20,682 bases of DNA. Origin: a virus. The stretch is taken from IMG/VR virus record IMGVR_UViG_3300042565_001887, positions 1 through 20,682 of that record; one strand, 5' to 3'. The notes beneath the pieces were generated by a model. That model saw only the letters and a program-made list of their open reading frames with translations. It was not told the DNA's origin and did no database searches. A program made the translations under genes and the position numbers. This document shows positions 7,109 to 13,042 of the stretch, one piece after another. Each line of letters starts with the position of its first letter. The stretch's first letter is position 1.

Positions 7109-7392
7109 ATAGAGTTAAATTTGGCAGTAAAGAACGCTACAAAGGCGAAAAAATGCCACCTAACACAAAAAAAGTTGATAGGTCAACTAAGTATGGCAAC
7201 CCATTTAAACTTGATGAATTTAGCCGCGAAGATTCTTTAAAGCTATATAAGATATATCTTGATTGGGTAGTAGATAAAAAGAAGCTATTAAGTTTAAAAG
7301 AATTAAAAGGTTTTAATTTAGCATGTAGTTGTAAGTTAGATGAAAATTGCCATGTTGATATATTATTAGATAAACTAAAAAATACCCCATGA
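7105..7392 (+). CDS. DUF4326 family protein
   Basis: A 95-residue protein matching DUF4326. It has the central 'STKYGNPFKL' (the family's 'wGNPF' motif), a helix with Y..YL.WV, and near the C-terminus ELKGFNLACSCKLDENCHVDILLDKL, shown here by its key points: Cys74, Cys76, Cys82 and His83 in the 'LaC.C....CH.d.L' pattern that probably binds metal. The family is widespread in phages and bacteria, with no biochemical role that I can state with confidence. Its ATG overlaps the stop of the KilA-N gene (ATGA), so it is co-translated, and it overlaps the following small gene by 4 bases. Family call is good; function unknown. Confidence 0.82.
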   Translation: MNRVKFGSKERYKGEKMPPNTKKVDRSTKYGNPFKLDEFSREDSLKLYKIYLDWVVDKKKLLSLKELKGFNLACSCKLDENCHVDILLDKLKNTP

Positions 7393-7658
7393 AACTACTT
7401 CAAATCTTCAAACGCAATCTTTGTATTGACTACATTATGATCGATGATTCTGATTACGAAAAATGCCAAAACTTTAAATGGCATGTTAAAAAAAATAGGA
7501 TTATAAGCAATACTGGCATGTTATTACATCATTTGCTTTTTCCGCTTAAAAATCATGATTTAAAGTACACTATGACGTTTTTAGATGGTAATCCGTTGAA
7601 CTATCAAAAATCAAATATTGAATTTTCACATCGAAAAGTTTTAAAATCTGAAAACTAA
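7389..7658 (+). CDS. Degenerate HNH/homing-endonuclease-like protein
   Basis: An 89-residue protein with the layout of small phage HNH nucleases. It has a strand pair and DDSDYEKCQNFKWHVKKNRI (the usual 'DDEDY..v...kW.v' N-domain), then MLLHHLLFPL (first His), then MTFLDGNPLNYQKSNIEF, which occupies the place of 'VDHIDGN..DNR.SNL'. The catalytic His expected before the DGN turn is replaced by Phe (TFLDGN rather than DHIDGN), so nuclease activity is doubtful. The SN-(I/L) end and the DGN turn are kept. It may be a decayed mobile nuclease or a DNA-binding remnant. It is the last gene of the three-gene unit that ends in the terminator at 7692. Confidence 0.6.
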   Translation: MKLLQIFKRNLCIDYIMIDDSDYEKCQNFKWHVKKNRIISNTGMLLHHLLFPLKNHDLKYTMTFLDGNPLNYQKSNIEFSHRKVLKSEN

Positions 7659-7691
7659 TACTTACTTTTGCCTTAACTGCGGTTTGCCGCT

Positions 7692-7723
7692 AACCGCTGT
7701 TCAACAAGTGCAGCGGTTTTTTT
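7692..7723 (+). terminator. Intrinsic terminator closing the KilA-N cassette
   Basis: Perfect 8-base arms AACCGCTG (7692-7699) and CAGCGGTT (7711-7718) around an 11-base loop, followed by a run of seven T (7717-7723). A second small hairpin, GCGG (7679-7682) and CCGC (7687-7690), lies just before it. Confidence 0.88.
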
Positions 7724-7731
7724 ATTTGAAA

Positions 7732-7960
7732 TGTTAACACAGGTTACGCAGCATGTAACACATAACTGTTTGATTATTAGTTTTGTTACGCTGTTAACAC
7801 CCGTTACGGGGTTTTTCTCACATACGACGCATACATACACATGCGTATTTAAACTAAAAAATACATATGTGCGTAGAATATAGCGTAACAGGTGTAAACA
7901 CGTAACATGTACTATATATCAATTACTTATGTGTTACACTTAATGTAACAAGTGTTAACA
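7732..7960. repeat. GTTAC/GTTAAC repeat cluster (iteron- or cos/pac-like)
   Basis: Within about 230 bases there are eight copies of GTTAC or its complement GTAAC (7743, 7755, 7785, 7803, 7885, 7902, 7933, 7945) and three of GTTAAC (7733, 7793, 7954). TGTTAACAC-NN-GTTACG occurs at 7732-7748 and again at 7792-7808, exactly 60 bases apart. The block GTTACG...GTTACG at 7785-7808 recurs inverted at 7884-7906 (CGTAAC...CGTAAC with a near-identical centre). Near 7932-7960 the motif forms a palindrome-like set. Repeats on both strands, no coding capacity and the following AT-rich tract fit a replication origin. Position just before the small terminase gene equally fits a cos/pac region with terminase binding sites. 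Confidence 0.7.
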
Positions 7961-8015
7961 ATAATAATAAATAATAATAATAATATAAATAATAATACTA
8001 ATAATAATATAGATA
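7958..8015. repeat. AT-triplet tract (candidate DNA unwinding element)
   Basis: About 50 bases made almost wholly of AAT/ATA triplets with no G and a single C until base 8012. It directly follows the GTTAC repeats. Such tracts next to iterons commonly melt first at origins; here that is an inference from layout. Confidence 0.5.
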
Positions 8016-8112
8016 TAGTCTTAAAACTTATTTAAACGGTGTTTTAAGGCATTTTTATATTAAAGTAGTGTGTAGATATCAAAAGTTATTTAAAGTTGCT
8101 TAAAACGAAAAT

Positions 8113-8541
8113 ATGAAAGGAATTGCAGGTAGAAAATTGTTATTTAAAACGCCCGAAGAACTGAAAAGTAAAATTGAAGCGTATTTTGATTATTGCGATT
8201 CACGTACAAAAAAAGAAGTTGTAAAAACACGTGACTATTATGAAGTAATTGATTTGCCTGACCCAATACCATATACTATCTATGGTTTAGCTGATTTTTT
8301 AGATTGTGATGCTGATACGCTTTTGAATTACGCCGAAAGGCCTGAATTTTCGGTATTTATAGCGCGCGCGAAACATAAAATACTAACAAACAAAGTAGTA
8401 AGGGGTTTAGATGGCAAATCAAATCCTGCAATTACTAAACTTTTGTTAGGGTTTAACTATGGCATAATAGAACCGAAGGGCGAAGCGCAAGACGACAAAA
8501 ACATTAACATAAACATTCAGTATCCACCTGAAGCTAAGTAG
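8113..8541 (+). CDS. terS: Terminase small subunit
   Basis: A 142-residue protein of the small-terminase family related to phage P22 gp3-type DNA packaging proteins. Residues 12-30 (TPEELKSKIEAYFDYCD) form the opening helix. PYTIYGLADFLDCDADTLLN (53-72) followed by YAERPEFS is the helix-turn-helix-like DNA-binding region with the family's 'GLA.FL......L..Y' pattern, and a helix with ARAKHKI precedes the oligomerisation part. It recognises the packaging site on concatemeric DNA and feeds it to the large subunit. The gene begins the packaging module. Its stop overlaps the large subunit's GTG start by one base (TAGTG). The repeats just upstream are the natural candidates for its binding site. 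Confidence 0.85.
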   Translation: MKGIAGRKLLFKTPEELKSKIEAYFDYCDSRTKKEVVKTRDYYEVIDLPDPIPYTIYGLADFLDCDADTLLNYAERPEFSVFIARAKHKILTNKVVRGLDGKSNPAITKLLLGFNYGIIEPKGEAQDDKNININIQYPPEAK

Positions 8542-9992
8542 TGCCGCGTAACATAAACATACAACTGTTTAAGCCGCACACCGGGCAAAAACGAATATTA
8601 GATAATAAGCGCAGGTTTAATTGTATTGTTTGCGCGCGTAGGTTTGGCAAAACTGAACTTATAACATCGGTTGCATTGCCGCTTATATCACCTGCCGTAT
8701 TTGAAGGTAAGTTCGTTGGTATCTTTGTGGACGATTTTAAAGATTTTGCACAAAGCTGGAATAAGATTGTAGATACTTATAAGACTATTTCAGAAGGCGG
8801 AATCATTAAACATAAAGATGAAACATCTAAAATAATGCAGTTTCTCAATGGCGGCGTTTTAGAAGTGTGGTCCATTGGCGATGAAGGGCGAAAGGATAAA
8901 GGGCGCGGGCGAAAGTATCACCGCGTTATCTATGAAGAAACACAAAAGATACCAAGCCACATATTAGAATATCATTGGAAAACAGTTGCACGCCCTACCT
9001 TAACTGACTACAAAGGTGAGGCGTTTTTTATTGGTACAGCAGCGGGTAAAGATAACTACTGGTACGAACTATGCAGAAACGGCGCAAAGGCTGGCAATGT
9101 CGAAAAGAATTGTTATAATGACATAGATTTACCACAAAGCGAAAACGGCTCAGATAGTTGGATTACATTTCGAATGGAAACAACCGATAACCCAAGCATT
9201 GACCCTGATGAGGTTGCCGATGCCAGCCGCGATTTGGACCGCTTAACATTTGAACAAGAATACAAATCTGTATTTGTTGATTATAGTGGTGAAGCGTGGG
9301 TTTACGTTCTAAAGGACAAAAGCATTCAACAAAAAGTATTTCAGCAGTCAAAAAAAATATATTGGGAAACGGAACAGATTTACGTTTCATTTGACTTTAA
9401 CAAAATACCTATGACCGCCGCCGTTATGAAACAAACTGTCTTGCCAGCTAACATATCCGCTAAATCACGCTATAAGTATGGCGTACACATCGTAAAGGAA
9501 TTTAAGATAGGTTCAGAAGAACGCGGTGAAGCTTCAATCTATGACACTTGTCAAGCATTTAGGGAATGGGTATTTGCAGAAACAAATAAAAAAATCGGGC
9601 GTTGGTCCGATACTGCTATTTATCCTTGTACTATTCCGCTACTGATTACAGGTGATGCATCAGGTGATCGTTCCGATGGTAGACAGCGCGTTTCAAAAAC
9701 ATACTATGAAATAATACAAGAAGAACTGCAATTACCAGCGCGATTCTTTGTAGTGCCAAAGGCTAATCCCCTTCACGCTGAAAGTTACGTGCAAACAAAC
9801 ACTATTATTAGCATGTGCCCAGACTTTCAGATTTATGAAGATAAATGCCCGGGTTTGCGTATGGATTGTTTACGCATCAAATCAGATAACAGCAGGCGCA
9901 TAATTAAAGGCAAAGGAGAAGAAAGGCAGGCCGACTTACTTGATAATCTTAGATACTTACTTAACACGTTTTGTCAAGATATAAAACTATAA
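8541..9992 (+). CDS. terL: Terminase large subunit (ATPase-nuclease)
   Basis: A 483-residue protein with both terminase domains. The ATPase has Walker A CARRFGKT (31-38), Walker B RVIYEE (128-133) with catalytic Glu, and coupling motif GTAAG (165-169). The RNase H-like nuclease has acidic positions Asp285 (VSFDFNK), Asp372 (TGDASGD) and Asp468 (DLLDNLRYLLN). It pumps phage DNA into the prohead and cuts it at start and end. The start is GTG at 8541, sharing one base with the stop of the small subunit; this start keeps the MPRNINIQLFKPHTGQ leader before the Walker A. Length is normal for the family. The metallophosphoesterase follows after 4 bases, rather than the portal gene that usually comes next. 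Confidence 0.96.
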   Translation: MPRNINIQLFKPHTGQKRILDNKRRFNCIVCARRFGKTELITSVALPLISPAVFEGKFVGIFVDDFKDFAQSWNKIVDTYKTISEGGIIKHKDETSKIMQFLNGGVLEVWSIGDEGRKDKGRGRKYHRVIYEETQKIPSHILEYHWKTVARPTLTDYKGEAFFIGTAAGKDNYWYELCRNGAKAGNVEKNCYNDIDLPQSENGSDSWITFRMETTDNPSIDPDEVADASRDLDRLTFEQEYKSVFVDYSGEAWVYVLKDKSIQQKVFQQSKKIYWETEQIYVSFDFNKIPMTAAVMKQTVLPANISAKSRYKYGVHIVKEFKIGSEERGEASIYDTCQAFREWVFAETNKKIGRWSDTAIYPCTIPLLITGDASGDRSDGRQRVSKTYYEIIQEELQLPARFFVVPKANPLHAESYVQTNTIISMCPDFQIYEDKCPGLRMDCLRIKSDNSRRIIKGKGEERQADLLDNLRYLLNTFCQDIKL

Positions 9993-9996
9993 TCCT

Positions 9997-10833
9997 ATGA
10001 TTTACCGCCCCAAAATTAAAGTACATTCTAATGAAGAAGTAGAATATTGGAAAAACATAATAAATGAAAAGCGCCGACAAAACAAAAGTTTGCAGCGCTG
10101 GTTAGTTGTTAGTGATGTGCACAGACCGTTTCATAATCAGATACTATGGCAAAAACTATTGCGCTTAATATCTGAACTTGGCGCGAACTTACACGGCATT
10201 GTTTTAGCGGGCGATTATTTAGATCTTTATACACTTGGCAGCTATAATGCTGAATCATTGGCCAACTTATCGGGCCTAACATTGCAAGATGAATATATAG
10301 ATGGTTTGCAAGGCATTGACGATATTAACAGCGCGTTTAAAGGTGCAAAGAAGTATTTTTTATTTGGCAACCATGAAGACCGATACTTTAGGCACATAAA
10401 AGAAAAGGACAACGCTAAATACGGCGGCGCGCTAATAAATCCTACTGATGCATTATACTTGTACGAACGTGGATGGGAAGTTAAAACAGATTGGCAGTCT
10501 GATTATTTCACGTTAGGCAAACACTTAGATATAGTTCACGGCGTTTACACATCTATTCACGCGGCAAAAGCGCACTTAGACAAAACGCAGCACTCAGTTA
10601 TGTTTGGTCATACGCACCGGGTTCAATGCTATCACTCAGGTAATAGGGCCGCGTTTAACATTGGCGGGCTATATGATATCAAATCTAAAGGTTTTAGCTA
10701 TATGCCGCGATTTCAGCGTCAATTGTGGGCTAATGGTTTCGCCATCGTCAATATAAATGACAATGGCGATTTTTATGTAGAACAGGTTAACGTTTGGGCC
10801 GATAAGTTTTTGGCTAACGGTAAGATGTATTAG
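9997..10833 (+). CDS. Calcineurin-like metallophosphoesterase
   Basis: A 278-residue protein with the five metallophosphoesterase motifs: SDVHRPF (Asp40, His42), AGDYLDL (Asp73), FGNHEDR (Asn125, His126), a histidine block VHGVYTSIH (180-188) and FGHTHRVQ (His205, His207). These bind two metal ions and hydrolyse phosphoesters. Substrates in this superfamily range from DNA ends (SbcD/Mre11) to nucleotides and RNA caps, and none can be picked from sequence alone. No capping or Mre11 C-terminal domain is evident. It is co-transcribed with the terminases after a 4-base gap, hinting at a role in DNA end processing during packaging, which is inference. It is the last rightward gene before a palindrome-rich convergent spacer. 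Confidence 0.9.
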   Translation: MIYRPKIKVHSNEEVEYWKNIINEKRRQNKSLQRWLVVSDVHRPFHNQILWQKLLRLISELGANLHGIVLAGDYLDLYTLGSYNAESLANLSGLTLQDEYIDGLQGIDDINSAFKGAKKYFLFGNHEDRYFRHIKEKDNAKYGGALINPTDALYLYERGWEVKTDWQSDYFTLGKHLDIVHGVYTSIHAAKAHLDKTQHSVMFGHTHRVQCYHSGNRAAFNIGGLYDIKSKGFSYMPRFQRQLWANGFAIVNINDNGDFYVEQVNVWADKFLANGKMY

Positions 10834-10971
10834 CGTTCACGGAAAATGAACATTAGTATTTTGTGAACATAGCTGTATAAATGGTTATGTTACTTTAAGC
10901 CGTTAAACTAAAATAGCATATCGTTGACGTCAACGAGGTGGTCTAACTTGAAATCACAAATTGTGACCTCG
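10834..10971. repeat. Palindrome cluster in convergent spacer
   Basis: Between the metallophosphoesterase and the convergent leftward gene lie nested inverted repeats. TCGTTGACGTCAACGA (10921-10936) is a perfect 16-base palindrome. CGAGGT (10934-10939) pairs with ACCTCG (10966-10971) and encloses TCACAA-A-TTGTGA (10954-10966), which includes the last codons of the leftward gene. GTTCAC (10835-10840) pairs with GTGAAC (10863-10868). There are no T-runs, so classical intrinsic terminators are not evident. Possible roles are a bidirectional stop or protein-binding sites. Confidence 0.6.
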
Positions 10972-11352
10972 TATAAACATAGTAGTATAAGGATGGCCGC
11001 CGCCTGTAAACATTATACCTTTATAAGGCCAATTGAAATGATTGGTAATATGCAGCTGCCAATGCTCCCACGGCGTTTTATACTTAGGTTCTTTAAAGTC
11101 TAACCAAAAATAAGCCTTATGCGTTTTAAGTTCGTTATTCAATAGTGCAACCCATGAATAATAACGTGATTCTGATTCTAAAACAGAATAGTGCCGCGGT
11201 GGATGCCAGAATTTAAAGCGTTTATGTTTTCTGTAAAACTTACGGGTTAACGGAAAACATTTGAACGAATCATTCAGGATTAAACCAAGTTCAATATTAT
11301 CACTATGACCGCTTAATATTAGTTCGCGTATCCATTTAGATTCCGTTTGCAT
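10954..11352 (-). CDS. Hypothetical protein, aromatic- and histidine-rich
   Basis: A 132-residue protein that I do not recognise. It is unusually rich in Trp, Tyr, Phe and His (for example KFWHPPRHYS, YYSWVALL, PWEHWQLHITNHFNWPYK) and is basic. It ends with GGGHPYTTMFIRGHNL. There is no signal peptide or membrane segment. Its start overlaps the end of the sigma factor gene by 17 bases, so it is translated from the same leftward message and is the last gene of that operon. Co-expression suggests a part in phage transcription control or takeover, but there is no motif to support this. The last codons lie in a palindrome (10954-10966). Confidence 0.75.
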   Translation of the reverse strand: MQTESKWIRELILSGHSDNIELGLILNDSFKCFPLTRKFYRKHKRFKFWHPPRHYSVLESESRYYSWVALLNNELKTHKAYFWLDFKEPKYKTPWEHWQLHITNHFNWPYKGIMFTGGGHPYTTMFIRGHNL

Positions 11353-12103
11353 ATTTATTTCTTATTTTTTTATACGCTTGTTTTTCTATTTGCCTGACAC
11401 GTTCACGACAGAGTTTTAGTTTTTCAGCTACTTGGCTTAAATCTTGCGGGAAGTTATCAAAGTATCTATACCTTAAAACTTCTAATTCACGGCATGTTAA
11501 ACATTCGGTAACTTCGTTGTAAAGTTCTTTTAGTTCTAACTGCAAAACGTGTTTATCTGTTTGATCATCTGATGCAACCTGATAAATAATATCGCCATCA
11601 AAATTAGTATCGTCTAAGCTAACGAAGCCTGTAATACTTTGCGCTGATTTTATAATGTTTTCAGGTATGTTTAGTTTTTCCGATAACAGGTAACTATCTG
11701 TTTCTTCATACTTACCGATTTGGTATCTAACCTGAGATATTCGATGTGGCAGCCTTACGCAGTTTTTCTTAGTATCAATGAAGTCTTTGATATAGCGCTG
11801 AATCTGAAATAATGCGTAACTAATAAATTTATTTTCAAACGTTGGGTTAAATGTATCGGCAGCTTTGATTAGGCCAAACATAGCCTCACTTATTAAATCC
11901 ATTATATCTACTTGTGCAGTATCGTAACGGAACGCAACTGATGCGGCAAATAACATATTGTGATTGATCAGTTGTTCGCGTGTTGCTGTTCGTTCCTGTT
12001 CGAATGTTAGCGGCTTATATTTTTGCGCTTCTGTTAAGAACTGCTGTAGTATACCTTTTTTATTTCGGTGGTTATTGCCTTTAATATCTATATGCTTAAT
12101 CAT
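11336..12103 (-). CDS. Phage-encoded sigma-70 family RNA polymerase sigma factor
   Basis: A 255-residue sigma factor. Residues about 20-40 resemble the end of region 1.2. Region 2 (45-115) includes VDIMDLISEAMFGLIKAADT (core binding) and NKFISYALFQIQRYIKDFID (-7/-10 recognition and melting). Region 3 starts at CVRLPHR (115-121). Region 4 (about 195-250) has CRELEVLRYRYFDNFPQ and the helix-turn-helix SQVAEKLKLCRERVRQIEKQ (223-242), which reads the upstream element. Being larger than ECF factors and having region 3, it belongs near the group 2/3 sigmas. It would bind host core polymerase and redirect it to phage promoters. The operon is read from a host-type promoter at 12942-12972. The gene overlaps both neighbours. 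Family call is firm; the regulon is inferred. Confidence 0.92.
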   Translation of the reverse strand: MIKHIDIKGNNHRNKKGILQQFLTEAQKYKPLTFEQERTATREQLINHNMLFAASVAFRYDTAQVDIMDLISEAMFGLIKAADTFNPTFENKFISYALFQIQRYIKDFIDTKKNCVRLPHRISQVRYQIGKYEETDSYLLSEKLNIPENIIKSAQSITGFVSLDDTNFDGDIIYQVASDDQTDKHVLQLELKELYNEVTECLTCRELEVLRYRYFDNFPQDLSQVAEKLKLCRERVRQIEKQAYKKIRNKYANGI

Positions 12104-12407
12104 AAGTGTAAAATTGATAAAAGTTTAAAACTTGTTGTGATGTACGGCGGCAGATAAACGCGTCTTTGTGTGCGCGTTTCCATGTTGTTAGCATTATTTC
12201 AGCCTCTTCAAGTGTGTTGTAAACAAACATAATCCTGTATAGGCTATCTGTTTGTTCTACTTGCGCCTGTTCAAGTGTACACATAGCTAAATGTTCAGCG
12301 CGTATAAATTCAGGATGTCGCGTGCTAAGTATCTGAATGCAGTACATAGTATCTGTTTGCGCGTATGCTGCGGCGCTAAATAGTAAAATAAAAAGTAGTG
12401 TTTTCAT
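12096..12407 (-). CDS. Exported SPOR-like domain protein
   Basis: A 103-residue protein with a clear Sec signal peptide, MKTLLFILLFSAAAYAQ, with cleavage likely after AYA. The mature part begins with the strand YCIQILSTRHPEF and has a later pair YRIMFVYNTLEEAEIMLTTW and KDAFICRR. The pattern 'y.iQil....f..A......l......YrI.v...t..eA......k....aFic' resembles SPOR domains, which bind glycan strands lacking stem peptides at septa. If right, a phage-made periplasmic peptidoglycan-binding protein could help lysis, block division or alter the envelope. It overlaps the sigma factor gene by 8 bases. The SPOR call is by pattern only. Confidence 0.6.
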   Translation of the reverse strand: MKTLLFILLFSAAAYAQTDTMYCIQILSTRHPEFIRAEHLAMCTLEQAQVEQTDSLYRIMFVYNTLEEAEIMLTTWKRAHKDAFICRRTSQQVLNFYQFYTYD

Positions 12408-12425
12408 GTTGTGAAGTTTTAAGTG

Positions 12426-12569
12426 TTAAAAAGTAGTTTGTTTATTGGTCTTGAAATTTATATAATCAATAGCATCTTGTTGGTTAGAGAAAATTGCTAT
12501 TACTTCATCTGTTAGTTCGTCGCAAACTTTAAATTCGTTGCCGTGTAATGGTGTTCTAAGGTATAACAT
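12426..12569 (-). CDS. Small hypothetical protein, 47 residues
   Basis: An open frame from ATG 12569 to TAA 12426 encodes 47 residues starting MLYLRTPLHGNEFKVCDELT and continuing DEVIAIFSNQQDAIDYINFK. The 'DEVIA.F.N..DAIDYIN' helix looks like a real small domain rather than random sequence, and its codon choice matches its neighbours. It fills the gap between the SPOR-like gene and the 86-residue gene in the leftward operon. Function is unknown. Real-gene status is likely but unproven. Confidence 0.6.
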   Translation of the reverse strand: MLYLRTPLHGNEFKVCDELTDEVIAIFSNQQDAIDYINFKTNKQTTF

Positions 12570-12631
12570 GATTTTAAGTTTTTTATAGTTAAAAATTAGG
12601 TTTTGTAGGTTGACCGAAAAGCTTTGATGTT

Positions 12632-12892
12632 TTAGTTGATTGAAGTATATAAACCTGTTTTTTTAAAATATCTTTTGGATAAATAATAAAGTACAGAAAA
12701 TCCATAATCCCAAGTTTTGATAGTTTTGCTTGTGTTACAACTATAACAATGGTCAAACTTTATATCGCCATCTAAGTCTTTAAACCAATTATAGGTATTT
12801 TTGCCATCGTATTTGAAACCAATCAAATTATTTTCTTTGATAATTTCTATGTTCAAAGCATTAAGAATTGTTTTGAATTCTAAAGTTGTCAT
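12632..12892 (-). CDS. Hypothetical protein, 86 residues
   Basis: An unrecognised small protein, first gene of the sigma operon. It has an N-terminal helix (TLEFKTILNALNIEII), two strands around LIGFKYDGKNTYNWFKD, a CYSC pair (Cys49, Cys52) that might bind metal, and a basic-aromatic C-terminus (YYLSKRYFKKTGLY). No signal peptide. Transcription starts about 43 bases upstream from the consensus promoter at 12942-12972. Its codons are AT-biased like those of the KilA-N cassette. Function unknown. Confidence 0.7.
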   Translation of the reverse strand: MTTLEFKTILNALNIEIIKENNLIGFKYDGKNTYNWFKDLDGDIKFDHCYSCNTSKTIKTWDYGFSVLYYLSKRYFKKTGLYTSIN

Positions 12893-12941
12893 GATCTTAA
12901 TTTTTTGTGTGTTAATAATTCCGTTTCCGTATTTGTTGATA

Positions 12942-12972
12942 CAAAATTACACCTAATTTTCATAACTGCAAA
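12942..12972 (-). promoter_or_regulatory. Consensus Bacteroidota promoter for the sigma-factor operon
   Basis: On the minus strand TTTG (12972-12969), 19 bases, then TAATTTTG (12949-12942) match TTTG-N19-TAnnTTTG exactly. The transcript should start near 12935 and run left through the 86-residue gene, the small gene, the SPOR-like gene, the sigma factor and the aromatic-rich gene. Confidence 0.85.
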
Positions 12973-13016
12973 TAATTTTATAAAAATTTTATAAAATATT
13001 TTATCTTTTTTTGCCC

Positions 13017-13024
13017 TAACTTTA
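13017..13024 (+). promoter_or_regulatory. Weak -7-like element before the tail operon
   Basis: TAACTTTA differs from TAnnTTTG only in the last base and lies 19 bases before ATG 13043. No TTG is present at the -33 position; the upstream bases are an AT tract. It may be poorly read by host polymerase or be a promoter for the phage sigma factor. Confidence 0.3.
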
Positions 13025-13042
13025 CAACCAAATTAAATACAC

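Larger units (their letters stand above)
7724..8112. other. Non-coding region between terminator and small terminase gene
   Basis: This 389-base stretch has no convincing gene. It holds the GTTAC repeats (7732-7960) and the AT-triplet tract (7958-8015). A further part (8021-8112) contains the inverted repeat TTAAAAC (8021-8027) / GTTTTAA (8041-8047) and repeated TTATTTAAA words. Since a terminator lies at 7692-7723, the start of late rightward transcription must also be here, yet no full TTG-N19-TAnnTTTG promoter is present. A lone TAGTTTTG lies at 7778-7785. Confidence 0.65.

Noticed and set aside
7778-7785. TAGTTTTG as a promoter for the packaging operon
   Set aside because: A good -7 match but no TTG 19 bases upstream, and it would lie more than 320 bases before terS within the repeat cluster.
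7731-7883. 50-codon rightward open frame (MLTQVTQHVTHN...) through the GTTAC repeats
   Set aside because: Its Val-Thr repeats are just the GTTAC repeats translated; no good start context and no link to a neighbour.
7732-7960. CRISPR array
   Set aside because: The repeated words are only 5-9 bases, on both strands, with irregular spacing; no repeat-spacer structure.
10921-10936. TGACGTCA core resembling a eukaryotic CRE site
   Set aside because: Chance consequence of a 16-base palindrome in phage DNA; no eukaryotic context.
10954-10966. TCACAA-TTGTGA as a CRP/FNR-type operator
   Set aside because: The half-sites are in the opposite order (TCACA before TGTGA) and the spacing is wrong.
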